Notes under the pieces: model-generated
The model's input: only the letters and a program-made list of their open reading frames with translations
Told to the model about the DNA's origin: nothing
Databases searched by the model: none
Assembly: GCA_015501585.1 (NCBI GenBank)
Contig: JADNRY010000008.1
Location: 248,001 to 312,000 of the forward strand
Direction of reading: 5' to 3'
DNA length: 64,000 bases
Origin: Rhodocollybia butyracea
Taxonomy: Eukaryota > Basidiomycota > Agaricomycetes > Agaricales > Omphalotaceae
Made by a program: the position numbers and the translations under genes
In this document: in pieces, positions 12,852 through 23,610 of the stretch
Layout of the letters: every line of letters starts with the position of its first letter
Position numbering within the stretch: position 1 is the stretch's first letter

Positions 12852-12865
12852 GCCGGCTAGCCGGC
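12852..12865. promoter_or_regulatory. Perfect 14-bp palindrome upstream of the lipase start
   Basis: GCCGGCTAGCCGGC is its own reverse complement and lies 40 bp upstream of the lipase ATG in the shared promoter. CGG/CCG half-sites are typical of fungal Zn2Cys6 factors, but no binding protein can be assigned from sequence. Confidence 0.35.
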
Positions 12866-13217
12866 CCGAGTTTATGACATCACTGGGCGCTTACGCGGAA
12901 ACAGGTCATTAACACCCGCCAGCTTTGCTTACTTCCTACAGCGATCCTCCTCCGATAAGCAAATAAAAGTTGTGAATGATCTTGGATGTCTACTGTGCGC
13001 CTTAACTTCAAAACGCCGGTCTGACGAGCATCGGTTCCTGGATTGAAGCGTTTCCAAGTACCAACGTGGAAACAGTCATTACAGCTCATTTATGTTTCTG
13101 ATGTAGAAGTTGGGATATTAGATGATATCACAGCAGGCGATTGTAGCCATCTACACAGCTCTGTTCTAATCGATGGTGGCAGAGGTCACATGTGGATATT
13201 TTTGGCCCAACCACAGG

Positions 13218-13224
13218 TATAAAA
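13218..13224 (+). promoter_or_regulatory. TATA box of the cipC-like gene
   Basis: TATAAAA lies 89 bp upstream of the ATG at 13307, followed by a C/A-rich leader. This fits a strongly inducible core promoter. Confidence 0.6.
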
Positions 13225-13306
13225 GGGAGCGAGATTGGAACCGAATACATCATTCTGCTTTCTTCCAACTTTCATCTTACCACCAAACAACAACACTTTA
13301 TACACA

Positions 13307-13794
13307 ATGGGATGGTTCTCTGAAGACTCTGACCAGGTCGGTCCTGCTTTCGCCTGGCCTCCATGTCTTTTCTAACTGCTGTCGTCATAGGCTCAAGCTT
13401 ACGACCAAGTTAACAACGCGCCCCACAAGGCTGAACTCTCCCATGAACTGCTCGGCGGTGCTGCATCTTACGCAGTCAGTAAATTTTGTGCTCGTCGTTG
13501 ACCTCGACGCCTTACTGACCATTGCAAATTAGGCTATGAAAGCCTATGAAAAGCACTGCGCGGACAACGGAAAGCCCGACTCACACGCAGAGGCAAAGGA
13601 GCTCATCGCTGGCTTCGCTGGTGCCTTCCTTGACCGCATGGTCGAGACCAAGGGGGTGAGTAATGTTAACGAACGATTGCCAGACCTGTAAGTTCCTGAG
13701 CTTCTTTCTGCAGCTCGACTATGTCGACAAGAAGAAGGCTGAGCGCGCTGCCAAGCAGCACGTTGATGAAATAGTTGTTGAAGATAATTATTAA
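13307..13794 (+). CDS. cipC: CipC-like stress-associated protein (DUF3759 family)
   Basis: Small soluble protein of the CipC family, first named from a concanamycin-induced Aspergillus protein; its biochemical role is unknown. Four exons encode MGWFSEDSDQ, AQAYDQVNNAPHKAELSHEL, LGGAASYA, MKAYEKHCADNGKPDSHAEA, KELIAGFAGAFLDRMVETKG, LDYVDKKKAERAAKQHVDEI and VVEDNY. That is the family's full length of just over 100 residues with its conserved core. The three introns (beginning GTCGGT, GTCAGT and GTGAGT) all end in AG. The TATA box and rich leader suggest inducible, high expression. Confidence 0.93.
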
Positions 13795-14848
13795 TTGTAC
13801 CGATATCAACGATAATGTACAATAAAACGCAAAAGCTTTTCTGTCTTGTCTTCATACGTTAATGGTTCCTGCGTATTGATACCCTGAGTATTATGTGGCT
13901 TGCTTACTGCTGTTACTTTTTCCCGTGAATGATCTTCAGTACCCGACCCCAGTCCATCAAATACTCTGATAGCCAGGCTACTTCGCTTTCCTTACCAGTC
14001 CAGCCAGTGTTAGTCACTTCCAGTAACCCGCCAGATCAACGCCCAGTGGTCTGGGATCGCTGTTCCAAACGATAGAAAGTTCCACCGAAAAATATTCTTC
14101 ACTTTCAACTGTCATGGCCCCTTCGTCAATTTATGCTGGTATTCTTCCTTCTTCTTCCGCGTCTCAGTCTACTACGCAGTCTACTACTATCTTCACTTCC
14201 ATAGATTTCATCGGTCCGCTCAACACAGTCAAACGAAGCGACGTCGGTATGAAGCCGTATCGGACAAGCATGGCGAAATAGGCGATCGCCACATCTGGCG
14301 TTCAACTCCCATATGATAAATACTTCCTTGAACCTTCCTTCCCCAGTTCATCGGCAATTCATTGGATGATAATCCAGACGCCATCCTCGAGATCGTAAAG
14401 TAAATGAGCCGAATCGATAATTGTTCATGGACCAACACAACTCATTTTGCCATAGGCCGGGCGCTCCGGTTCCCAAGTACGCGTAAAGTAAGTTGTAAAT
14501 GAAAATCAGGATGGTTCCACTGCGTTTGGTTGTTGAATGAGTGACCGAAGCACGGGGAAATCTTGACTGATCATCTTCTATCACGCCACTACTCGTCTAC
14601 CTGGTTTTCTCTTATTGAGTTTCTTCTCTTCTACATTATTCGCCTTCCTTCGTAGAGAAACGCGCCTCTTCATCTACGCTTTCCAATTTTACGAGCGTTT
14701 TCTCAGTTCTGAGGTACGAATGCGTGTGCCATCAAGCATTCTCAATCCCTGCTATAATCAATCATATTCACGATATTCACGATATTCGCTAGACTTTCCT
14801 GGGACATATACTACTTGGCCGCCACTGCTAGAAACACCGGCACCGCCC
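13795..14848. other. Gene-poor stretch between cipC and the WD40 relic
   Basis: Apart from the weak candidate at 14114-14403, no coding or RNA feature was recognised. It marks the left edge of the accessory block. Confidence 0.45.
14114..14403 (+). CDS. Possible small two-exon gene of unknown function
   Basis: ATG at 14114 follows a C/T-rich leader and opens a Ser/Thr-rich frame (PSSSASQSTTQSTTIFTS). A GT at 14243 joined to the acceptor AG at 14345-14346 keeps frame and ends at TAA 14401-14403, giving about 61 residues. The donor GTCGGT is weak; the stronger GTATGA four bases on breaks the frame. There is no family match, so this may be chance. Confidence 0.22.
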
Positions 14849-15926
14849 TCATGTCGGTGACTTTTTGTGCAACTCCGACTCAACCAAACAGTTTACCCAC
14901 GACGTACCATGAGCATCGCCAGAAACCCGGGAATTCCAGTTCAATCCCTTTCTCAGCTCGGGTGGAACCCATGCGAGTAACTCCTTGTTAGGCCCATAAA
15001 TCCATCCAGAATCATCGTCGCCTTTCTCCCAGAGTGAATCATGCCCTCCGAAAGGCATCGCGATCCGCTATACGTGCACAGACCCAGTATCGTGCCCAAT
15101 GGCAAGCATAGTTTCATCGCTTGAGAATACCAGGGATGTGATTCGAGAATCTTCCTCAATGGCCAAGAGCATTGGAGTAGGATTGGCGTTGTGATCAATA
15201 AAGTGAAGAGCTGGAGGATGTTCACCTGTGAGGTAGGCGAGATATCTACCAGTTGGGGATACGGCAATACAACGACTTCCAAACACTTGCCAGTATGGTA
15301 TCCGGAGTATCTGTACTGATAGTCCGTTTTGATTTTGGGTGACCTGGGCGGTGCATTTCCAGTGGCCTGACATCCACGATCTAAATCCACAGAAAAGAAT
15401 TTTCTCATCCGGTGAAAAGACAAGGCTTTCAACAAACTCCGGATTGGGATCGGTGAATGTAAACACTTCTTCTCCAGTCTTGGCATTCCAAACCCATAAT
15501 CCATCATGTGTACCACATGCAAGGAAACTTCCATGTGGGGAGAATTCCATACAGTTCACGCTTTTTGCTTCCCAGTTACCCTTGCCTTTCAAAGGCCCCA
15601 AGTCCAGCCTTCCCAATTTCATGTCATATATGAAGATGGAATTCGTAATTCTGTCAGTGACAGCCACTCGCTGACCATCAGATTGCAAAACTCCTCGTAG
15701 ATTAAAACTTCTCGTTGTCGCCGAGCCAGAGGTCATTTTCATTCAGTATATTGGACGTCTGCACAGTGCTAGTCTGCACATCAAGTACCTGGACCTTGAA
15801 CGACGTTGAAAAAACAGTTACGAGTCCTGAATGTAATGAAGGCTCGTCCTTATGGCCGGTTTCGCGTGGGAATTTTATCCCGATTAGGGTTGATCTTGTC
15901 CAAATTAGGGAGAATCGTTTCACCAT
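14849..15926 (-). pseudogene. WD40 beta-propeller relic with NLR-type C-terminal tail
   Basis: Decayed C-terminal part of a NACHT-WD40-type protein. Blades are visible in order: LVTVFSTSFKVQVLDVQTS, LQSDGQRVAVTDRITNSIF, VNCMEFSPHGSFLACGTHDG with LWVWNAKTG, VESLVFSPDEKILFCG, CIAVSPTGRYLAYLTG and ITSLVFSSDETMLAIGHDTG. The tail GWIYGPNKELLAWVPPELRK is typical of Agaricomycete NACHT-WD40 proteins. Two lesions are seen. A run of four T (minus strand, 15704-15707) shifts the frame between the first and second blades, and one T fewer restores it. An in-frame TAG (15068-15070) stands where WD40 blades usually have Trp, and the same frame continues to 14849. No N-terminal domains lie upstream; the missing part may be the NLR gene at 29640-33137. 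Confidence 0.72.
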
Positions 15927-16388
15927 ATTTGGAATGTCAAAGCGCTCGGCATGTGATCATTGCTCTTCAATTTGTTCAATTAATTAATTGACAGACATGG
16001 CTTCTCTCTGGGAAAAGACTTTGACAGTCACACCCGGGCTCAAGGCCCGGCGGGATTTAGCCGAAACGTGAAAACGATTCAATCTGAATTGTAGGTCTGA
16101 TGGCTGATGTCAACCTCGCTGACTGAGCTCCCCGCCGTTTCCTCACCGTTTCCTGGCCAGCTTTAGCTCTCTTACTGACCCTTTGTCCCTCAATAGCCTG
16201 ATCATCAACAATGGTGCCACCGACGGCGTCTCAGCTACTACTTTACTTTTCTTTTCTCAACTGCCAGCCACTTCACCAACCGCTCTCTCGCCTTCGTCGC
16301 TGGTATTCCGTTCTCTTGGTGGCTCAGCCTTGCGCTGGTCACCATCGCTACTCTACTCGCTTTTTATAATAATTCACATCACGCTCAA
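15927..16388. other. Promoter-proximal region of the SAP-domain gene; possible element boundary
   Basis: No gene is seen. It holds a GC-rich imperfect palindrome near 16033-16054 and the shared motif at 16049-16062. If the NLR gene was split by an insertion, the left junction should lie here. Confidence 0.4.
16049..16062 (+). promoter_or_regulatory. GGCGGGATTTAGCC motif, matched upstream of the XPG-like gene
   Basis: It matches 13 of 14 bases with GGCGGGATTTGGCC at 23702-23715 and lies 327 bp before the SAP gene ATG. Its complement resembles an E2F-type (TTTCCCGCC-like) site, which is an inference. Confidence 0.4.
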
Positions 16389-18399
16389 ATGGAGGTCGAT
16401 ACTCCGACCACTGAAGATTCCTGCCAGGTTGCCGACACCACATCTTCTTCAGGCGCTGCCGCCTACTCACCTGTGGAAGTGTTCAACATCGATGGTCAGG
16501 AAATTCGTGTTCGTCGGCCAGCTGGATCTCGGCCACAAGGTCAGATTCAACTCCCTGGACGTATGGAGGATGGCACATTCTACATTAGCTACTATAACAT
16601 GTGCGTATCCATGTTATCTTTTTCTATCCTTTTTGCTTACTGGGTTGTTTCTTCTTCTGGCTCTCAATACCCCAGTGACTCAATGAAACGTCCCGAACTT
16701 GTTGCTCTCTGCAGAGAGTTCTCACTGGGTGTCGTTGGAAAGATGGCCGATTTTAAGGAAAAGCTTACTGGTTTCAGTGAGAATGTAATCCGATGGAGAA
16801 CGTACATGTTCTACTGCCTGTCTACTATATTTTGTTCACTGAACTTGCCTCGAGCCTTATCCCAGGTGCAAGGCGTGCTCATTGAGGGTTCACGAGGGAA
16901 AGATCGTGAAAAATAGCTCACCGAAGAAGGAAAAGGCTAGTGCACCAGTGAAAAAGGCGAAGAAGCTCAAGCTTTCTATGATACGCCGGAACGAGCTGAT
17001 GGGTACCGTACTTGATGCATCTGGCGTCCCGCAACATTTTGCTGCTGAACGTTCCAAGGATATGCGTACCCTGGAGGAGAAGAACAATCTACTGCGTTGG
17101 GTGAGTATTTGTTGGCTAGGTGATGCTCATGATACTGAATTTCTCTCGTTGTACTAGGCGAAGAAGTTCTATGAATCTCATCCCTACGTTCCGCCCAGCG
17201 AGGTCAGGAGGAGACTCAAAATGGAAGCCAAAGCCGCAGAGGCAAAGAAAACTGACTCGGTAAGTAGCCTGTAATAGTATTCTGATTACCTGGCCATTGA
17301 CACCCTTCAACGCTAAGGCTGCAATATCGGAGTATCTCCGTTTCACCAAGGAGGGAATCACTGGTCTCACTTCCATGGTAGGCGCGCTTCTTCAGCGTGT
17401 TGACAGTAATGCTGCCGCGTTTTCTTTGCCCTCCACGCCAGGTATGTTATTCTATTCTCTGCTTTAGATGGTTCAGCTGAGAGTCTCATCATCCTAGGCT
17501 CGTCGATGGAGATCAATTCTTCCTTGCCTGCCCCAGGATTGCCACCCATGCATCTTGCATCATCTCCAAAGCCAACGACGCACTGCACAACTGCACAACC
17601 AATGGATCTCAACCCGGTACCTCCCAGTATGTCCCCAACACATTCAACAACCCATCCCGCCACGTCACCAATGCCGCCATGCTCATCCAAGCCAGCACAT
17701 CACACCATGCCGCTGTCAACACATCCAGCCTCATCCGACGTTGCTAACCCAACAGCTGGTGACGAAGGCGATTGCAATGGGAAGAACAATGACGGCAATT
17801 TGAAAACTTACACTATTTTCCTAGCTCAATGCCGACCTCTTTCTTTCAATTACAGTGATATCCCTGACCTCACCCAGCAGCTCTCATTTGCCAATGACAT
17901 TCCATGCCTAGACTGCATATGGGATGATGAGGGGGCCAACTGGAATGCTGAAGAATGTAGGAAAATATCTAGCATTAATGGGATTGCTGTTGCTTTGCGA
18001 TACTGGCGCGAGATCTATTCTAACAAGAAAGACAAGCGCTGGAAAGGAATCAAAGCTTCTTGGACGGAATGGAAAGTAAGTCGTTCTATTTCATGAGCTT
18101 CGCTGTTGCTGATTCATGTTTTGCAGTATGTTGCCGAACGATACCGTTCCAGTACACCAGATGCGTTCTGGGCAGAATCTCAAACTGACAAGTGGCAGTG
18201 TCTTACATGGAAAGGAATATGTTCACGTTTGAGGGAACTGCGTGCAATACATGAGGAGGAGCTTGTGGGTAAAGCCCGGGCTGAATATGGAGATCATTTT
18301 GTGGAAAAGTTTTTGAATCGTGGCAAGGTGATGGTAGACAAGTTGGCTATCGCGAGATGTTATCTTTTGTTGAAGAACATACCAATGGATGTTGATTAA
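16389..18399 (+). CDS. SAP-domain protein, probable accessory gene of a tyrosine-recombinase element
   Basis: Uncharacterised protein. The N-terminal part carries VEVFNIDGQEIRVRRP and then a SAP-like DNA-binding motif, MKRPELVALCREFSLGVVGK followed by MADFKEKLTGFSENV. A Lys-rich segment follows (SPKKEKASAPVKKAKKLKL), then a His/Pro/Ser/Thr-rich linker. The C-terminal region has many aromatic residues (ALRYWREIYSNKKDKRWKG, SWTEWK, FWAESQTDKWQCLTWKG) and could be a second DNA-binding or structural domain. Introns of about 50-75 bp give a continuous frame from ATG 16389 to TAA 18399, and I see no lesion. It converges on the recombinase gene (194 bp gap), which suggests both belong to one mobile element. 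The function is inferred. Confidence 0.65.
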
Positions 18400-18592
18400 A
18401 TTTACGCCTAGTTTACATCTATGATACATACCTTTCAAGTACATATGTTTCTTAGCTTACACTAAATCATACTATTTCCTGTGTCATTCCTTAGGGTGAG
18501 TACTCTGAGCATTGCATAAGAGATGATATTCATACTTGAGTAAAAATTATAACAAATTACTACTGTACATCAGGTAAACTGTCGTAGACTAG

Positions 18593-20316
18593 CTAAGCAC
18601 AATGGCAAGACCGACCACAAGTGGGACAAGCAACTGTAGGAGGGCGATGCATGTTAAAAAAATCTGCACAATTTGTGCTTGGATTATCGTTCCATGAAAT
18701 GAGGTACTTCACAATAGTAAGATGGGTGAACTCTGTACTCCAGCCACCCCATTCACAAATTTGACGAAGTGGCCAGCGATGTTCCACCGACAACCATTGA
18801 CACCCACCACACCTGAATGAATGTGTTCCATAGGGGATATGGTCAACACCGATTTCACACAAATTGAGGCGGAACATTTCAAGGAATTGTTCGGAGGTCT
18901 AAGATGCAAATGAGTTGTTATACAAAGAATTCCATGAGGTGATTTTACCATGGGCTCATTATCTTCTGCGATGCAATCATTTACGCGAATTTTTCGAAAC
19001 AGATAGCCTTCCTGTACACCACCAAAGTGTACCCATCTTGAATAGGCACGCACGGCACATAAGTGTGCAAGCTCAGGAGGCATCTCATAGAGTACAAATG
19101 GTTTGATATCTAAACAGTGGTTAATGCAAAATATAACATTGAAACAGCTCGAGCTTACCCCCGAATTGGCTAGTTTTGCAAAAGGGAAGATAGACAGTCA
19201 TCATCGTGATTCCTGTCTTTGGATCCTCCGTAACGGTAATGTCGTGAACTTGGATCTTAAGTAACTCATCAACACGAAGCAAGTCACAAAATGCCAAGAT
19301 ATATCCAAGTAGTAACAATGCACGCGCTCGAGAGCCAGCCCAGTCAGTTAATTTCTTTGGTGCATTCCTTGCAGTGGGCTCATACTGACGACGTTTATAA
19401 AACTCTGGCTGATTGTTGAAGTCGAATAGCTGTTCAAGCAGCTCCTAAAAACTTTTAAGTTAGATCTGCAAGAAAATAGTTGAAATACATACAGCTGTAA
19501 CTGCTCGTGCACTTGTGGTGGTCTCGCCCTTCTGTATCTGAATAAGTGTTGTAAGTATAAGGTTATCTCAACAAGGTAGAGAACATTCACAAACCTTACG
19601 CCGACGTAGGCTCAACATGTAACTACTTAACGTCTCAGAAACCGATGGATTACCAAGCATTGATCCTGTTATTTCACTGCGATGCCAGGCGAGCATGCCA
19701 AGGTTATGCATCCGCCCGAACCCAAATGTGGCAGCAGCACGCATTTTCTGTGCATGTGTATAACTTGCCCGTTCAACTGATGGATCTTTCGGAGTGCCAT
19801 CAAGATTTATTTCGTCGCAACTGTGAATCAAAATAATCAGTACTTGGTAAATGTTTAGCAATAGGATTCGTATGTGTTCATAATCCATGCTGCTAGATAC
19901 TCAGCTGCTTGAGGATGAGGATTGACGCAGAAGAAATCAGATTTTTCCGCAAGCATCCCACGACTGTGAACGAAAGTTTCACATTGTTTCATTAGCCTAA
20001 GAGGAAAAAATTCATGATTAATCATTAGAATATCGTCCTAGAATTGTTGAGATTACCGTCCATATTCTAGAGCAGTCTTCTCTGAAACACCCTTTGAAAC
20101 CTCCTTTATGCTCTGCAATAACTCAGATAGATCCATTGCCGCATTGGTTTCCGTTTTGTGGGCCACGTCTTGTGTAATATCAATGTTGTCCTGGGCCTCT
20201 TCAAGGTCGTCTAGTATTTCTGCAGGTTTCGAGGGCTTGCCAATAGCTTGCAAGACACCAATGTATGCATTGTCAGCAGCAATATTGACTGTTGTAGATG
20301 TTGTCGTGGGGGACAT
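18593..20316 (-). CDS. Crypton-like tyrosine recombinase
   Basis: Predicted DNA breaking-rejoining enzyme of a mobile element. The Ser/Thr-rich N-terminus (MSPTTTSTTVNIAADN) precedes a helical core-binding region (KTALEYGRLMKQCETFVHSR). The catalytic half shows an Arg in CDLLRVDELLKIQVHD, a beta-hairpin (MMTVYLPFCKTSQFG), the H-x-x-R box in GTHSFRCGG, WGGWS at the usual His/Trp position, and a candidate nucleophile Tyr in TIVKYLISW. The C-terminus has a Cys/His cluster (CPTCGRSCHC). Introns of about 50-60 bp are spliced without an obvious stop or frameshift, so the gene may be intact. There is no sign of the DUF3435 captain type of ascomycete Starships. No GCR1_C domain was recognised, so assignment to Cryptons rests on the catalytic motifs. 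Confidence 0.75.
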
Positions 20317-20796
20317 GTTGGAGGTTAGGCGGTAAGCAATAAGACTGCTTATGTAGGCTCCTAATGATTGATAATGAAACAGAGTGAGGTTTGCCTCCTG
20401 TTTGATAGTTAGCGGTGGTGCATAATTTCAGATGTAAGTGTATAAAAAAAGGTGGATCGATTTGATGTCTAAGATATATAAAGATTTATAAACACAAGTA
20501 AAATCTGAAGATAATTTGGGATGGCGAAGTGGACATGAGCTGAGATTCAGAAAGTGAACGGTAGAGAGACGAGTGGCAATCAGCTACAGGTTGAATGGGA
20601 TGCATGATGGAACGACAAGTGGAAAATAGCTGCTGGAAAGGTTAGTTAGCAACATGAAAAGCGCAGTGCAGAGAACACACACATAAACCAAGCTAGTCTC
20701 TTTGGGGGAGACTGAAATGACAGGATGAGTAGTCGAGAATCTCAACATTGAGCAGAGCTGCTAAATTCAAGATTGCCGAGAAGTGCGGTAGCTCAA

Positions 20797-20912
20797 AGGC
20801 TGTAAATTGCCAATATTGCTTTGGGGCCGGAACTGAGCCTTGAGGGTATGCATAGCCGCTCGGAGATTGTCCACAGAGATGAAACTGTCACTGAATGGGC
20901 CAGCAGGAAGAC
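20797..20912 (+). repeat. Imperfect direct repeat, copy 1
   Basis: About 116 bp, starting AGGCTGTAAATTGCCAAT and ending GCAGGAAGAC. It resembles 21048-21153 with scattered substitutions and small indels. Confidence 0.65.
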
Positions 20913-21047
20913 GTACATTTTTGAGATAAGCGAGAGTTTTGCAGGGATTAACGGGGGTAAATCAGCTCTGAAACTGGCCTGGAGAACAGCGAGAACAGCT
21001 CGTACCAATCAGGCCACTAGTTCCTTGTTCTCATAATTATGAATAAC

Positions 21048-21153
21048 AGGCTGAAAATTGCCAATGTTGCTTTGGGTTCGGAACCAAGGGTACACATAGC
21101 TCATACATTGTCCATAGCTATAGAATTATCGCTGAATGTGCCAGCGGGAAGAC
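21048..21153 (+). repeat. Imperfect direct repeat, copy 2
   Basis: About 106 bp, starting AGGCTGAAAATTGCCAAT and ending GCGGGAAGAC. Its order of motifs matches copy 1 (GCTTTGG, CATAGC, ATTGTCCA, TGAATG, CCAGC). Confidence 0.65.
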
Positions 21154-21945
21154 AACAAGTGCCTGGTGGGTATAGTCTGAAGGCGTACAGCTAGATGAAG
21201 ATGCTCTAAAATTTTGAATAAATAAATGTTTTAGAAATACATTGCACAATACTCACCTGGAAAGCTAACCCTTTTGAGATACTTGAACTGGCTGATTAGA
21301 ACCTGTTGTGGCCATGGTGTTTGTTGTATTGGTTGTGTTTGTTTGAGCAGCTCTGCATCACAGCGTCACATTGAGATGGGGGAAAAAAGATGGTAGTAAC
21401 CGTAGCCTGGAAGAATCGCTGAGCTCCGTTGGATCTGTAATTCCAGTCAATTGGTCACGTCTGCCAGAAAACTTCCAGGATGGGTATGCGGAGTCAAAGG
21501 ATTAGGCTGACACAGACATGTTTCTGAAAGAACAAAATTTGAAGTGCAACACATAGAAATTCAACTAAGTACATACCAAGAAGAAGAAACAGAAAGAGTA
21601 GGGAAAGAGCCATAATGTTGCCCCAGACTCTCGTTCAAGATGCGAGTGACTCAAGAGTATATTGGCTGGTCAGGATCCAATTTTAATTTCTACAAGCAGC
21701 ATTGTCCGACGATCTGAATTCAGATACATGGCAAATACTGCTTGACTGCTTGGTAGATTAGAGAAAAAGAAAGCTGTAATAGAACCTGGAAAAATCAGCA
21801 GTTAGTTCAAAGAAATGAAGAGCCAATACCTGTACCATTTCCCAGATGATCCAATGTAATTGCTGAACATTGAACACTTATCCAAACACGCCAGTGAAAT
21901 ATAGTGGCCGGAGTTTCTGGTATTAGCGCACGTGTGCGCTTATGT

Positions 21946-22111
21946 TGTTGGTTAATAAAGACTCCTAGACTCTTAGATGGCTCTGAGATGGCTCTGAGAT
22001 GGCGGTTCAAGACTACTATTAGATTGTTATCAAGGGTTGTAGTTACACATCATTTGTATATATGTGTTTGTCCACAGCCTCGATTGAGCAGCCCAGGATA
22101 AATATCCAACA
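21946..22111 (-). repeat. LTR (3' LTR in element orientation)
   Basis: 166 bp with TG...CA ends, identical by eye to 23395-23560. It contains a tandem duplication of GGCTCTGAGAT. Confidence 0.92.
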
Positions 22112-22119
22112 CTCCCCTC
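22112..22119 (-). other. Polypurine tract
   Basis: Minus-strand GAGGGGAG abuts the 3' LTR, as expected for the plus-strand primer of an LTR element. Confidence 0.6.
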
Positions 22120-22157
22120 TGCGAAACAAAGAGAGCTCCCCTAAGCTATAAATATAA

Positions 22158-23253
22158 TCAAGCATGAAAATCAATATACTCCTCCTCTTCAAAGGGTGGA
22201 CAAGTAGGATGAGCAGAAAAACCATAAGTATCAATAGGAGCAATGAAATGTGAAGAGATGTTATTGGGAGGATTGTGAGTGATGTGCGCAGTGTCATATG
22301 TGCGGTTAAGACACCAGTGCTTGACTTCCTCTGGCATGTCCTTGACACAGTTAGAAGCCTTGTGCGACATACCTCCACAACGGTGACAGCCATCCATAGA
22401 CATATCACACCAGCGATTTCCGCGACTGTCTATAAATCCTTGTCCATCTTCATGGCCGCTTCCATTGGAAGCTCCCCTCTTCCTCCCCTCTACCACTAAA
22501 ACTTTCCCTAGTACCAGATCCATTCCGACTTCCTCCTTTACTTCCCTTTCGGAAAGCTGTAGCATAAGCATGAGCAGCCTCTACACGGGAGGATGGTTCA
22601 GACGGGTTATTAATCCCATCTAAAATTTCATCGGCTCTCTTCTCAGGGTCAAATGAAACCATAGCACTCTCAAGAACAGTGCGGCAGGTTTTAAGATTGG
22701 GCTCGCCAGTAGGTTGGGCAAGAAGAGATGTTTTCCAGGCCTCGAATGATGAATGAAGGTTCTGAAGCATGATATCCTTGTGATAACTATCAGAGATTGT
22801 TTCACCGGAAGGGAGTAGTGCCTGAAGACGAGCACGCATATCATCCAAAGCATCAAGATAGACTTTGGTTGGTTTAAGCGGATCATGCGTAATGCGGTGA
22901 TAGGCAGCACGTGTAGCTGAACGTGAGGAAAATGATGATTTTTCAAAATAGGAGACAAGTGCACTCCAGATTTTGGAAGCATTTGTCTTATCCTTGTAGA
23001 TGTTTCGGCAGTCTCGATTAGTGAGGGATTTAATGATGGACGCAGCCTGTGAGTTGAGTCGATCCCATTCCTTGGCATCAGCAGCCTCTGATGGACGTGA
23101 AGTCAACCCTGTGGCAATCTTGGCGCTCTGACCATCTGCACTAAGCACCATTTGCAGAACATCCTCTTTCCAGTTGCTCCAGTCATCAGCATTTGTAGTG
23201 GAAAGTAGGGGAATGTTCCTTCCAAGATTAAGAAGAGCTGAAAGTGTGGCCAT
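22158..23253 (-). pseudogene. Copia-type Gag with zinc knuckle, frame-shifted
   Basis: ATG 23253 opens MATLSALLNLGRNIPLLSTT and a Copia-type (UBN2-like) Gag of about 267 codons ending near 22450. The C-terminal part lies in another frame (to 22158) and carries a CCHC knuckle, CHRCGGMSHKASNC (C-x2-C-x4-H-x4-C). The frames meet around 22480-22510, where a net one-base shift joins SFSGRG to RKRGASNGSGHEDG. This may be a mutation or, less likely, a programmed shift. Confidence 0.8.
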
Positions 23254-23379
23254 AGTGAATGAATATGAGTCGTTGAAAAGGGATTGGGGATGGGATGATG
23301 AAATGAGTGAGATTGAGTGATTGGGTGAAAAGTAAAGCTCCTAGATGATGAATAAAACTCCTAGATGTATAGTGTGGAC

Positions 23380-23394
23380 ACGGGGCCCATAACC
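23380..23394 (-). other. Primer-binding site, initiator-tRNA-Met anticodon type
   Basis: Directly inside the 5' LTR the minus strand reads GGTTATGGGCCCCGT. This resembles the complement of the initiator tRNA-Met anticodon stem-loop. It suggests half-tRNA priming as in Drosophila copia and yeast Ty5. Confidence 0.6.
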
Positions 23395-23560
23395 TGTTGG
23401 TTAATAAAGACTCCTAGACTCTTAGATGGCTCTGAGATGGCTCTGAGATGGCGGTTCAAGACTACTATTAGATTGTTATCAAGGGTTGTAGTTACACATC
23501 ATTTGTATATATGTGTTTGTCCACAGCCTCGATTGAGCAGCCCAGGATAAATATCCAACA
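23395..23560 (-). repeat. LTR (5' LTR in element orientation)
   Basis: 166 bp, identical by eye to 21946-22111. The first copy of the target duplication follows at 23561. Confidence 0.92.
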
Positions 23561-23563
23561 TAT

Positions 23564-23610
23564 GTTTGTTGATACCACCACAATCTTGTTTTTGTGGTGG
23601 TACAACAAAC
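23564..23610. repeat. Strong hairpin next to the LTR insertion
   Basis: Arms 23564-23583 and 23592-23610 pair over 19 bp (TACCACCACAA core) with one bulged A and an 8-base loop. The TATGT target duplication overlaps the base of the left arm. Confidence 0.75.

Larger units (their letters stand above)
20317..21945. other. Non-coding region upstream of the recombinase
   Basis: No gene is seen across about 1.6 kb. It includes the recombinase promoter, a pair of imperfect direct repeats (20797-20912, 21048-21153), and a GCGCAC-GT-GTGCGC hairpin near 21927-21940 just before the LTR insertion. Confidence 0.5.
21946..23560 (-). mobile_element. Gag-only Copia-type LTR retroelement, non-autonomous
   Basis: The element is 1615 bp and flanked by the 5-bp duplication TATGT (21941-21945 and 23561-23565). 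It has two 166-bp LTRs (TGTTGG...CCAACA) that I read as identical. The internal part encodes only Gag on the minus strand; protease, integrase and reverse transcriptase are absent. It therefore depends on a related full element. Identical LTRs imply a recent insertion. Confidence 0.92.

Noticed and set aside
18593..20316. Starship captain (DUF3435-type) recombinase
   Set aside because: Starships are described from Pezizomycotina and I see no captain-type signature; the protein fits a Crypton-like enzyme better.
21946..23560. Complete Copia retrotransposon
   Set aside because: There is no protease, integrase, reverse transcriptase or RNase H frame; only Gag is present.
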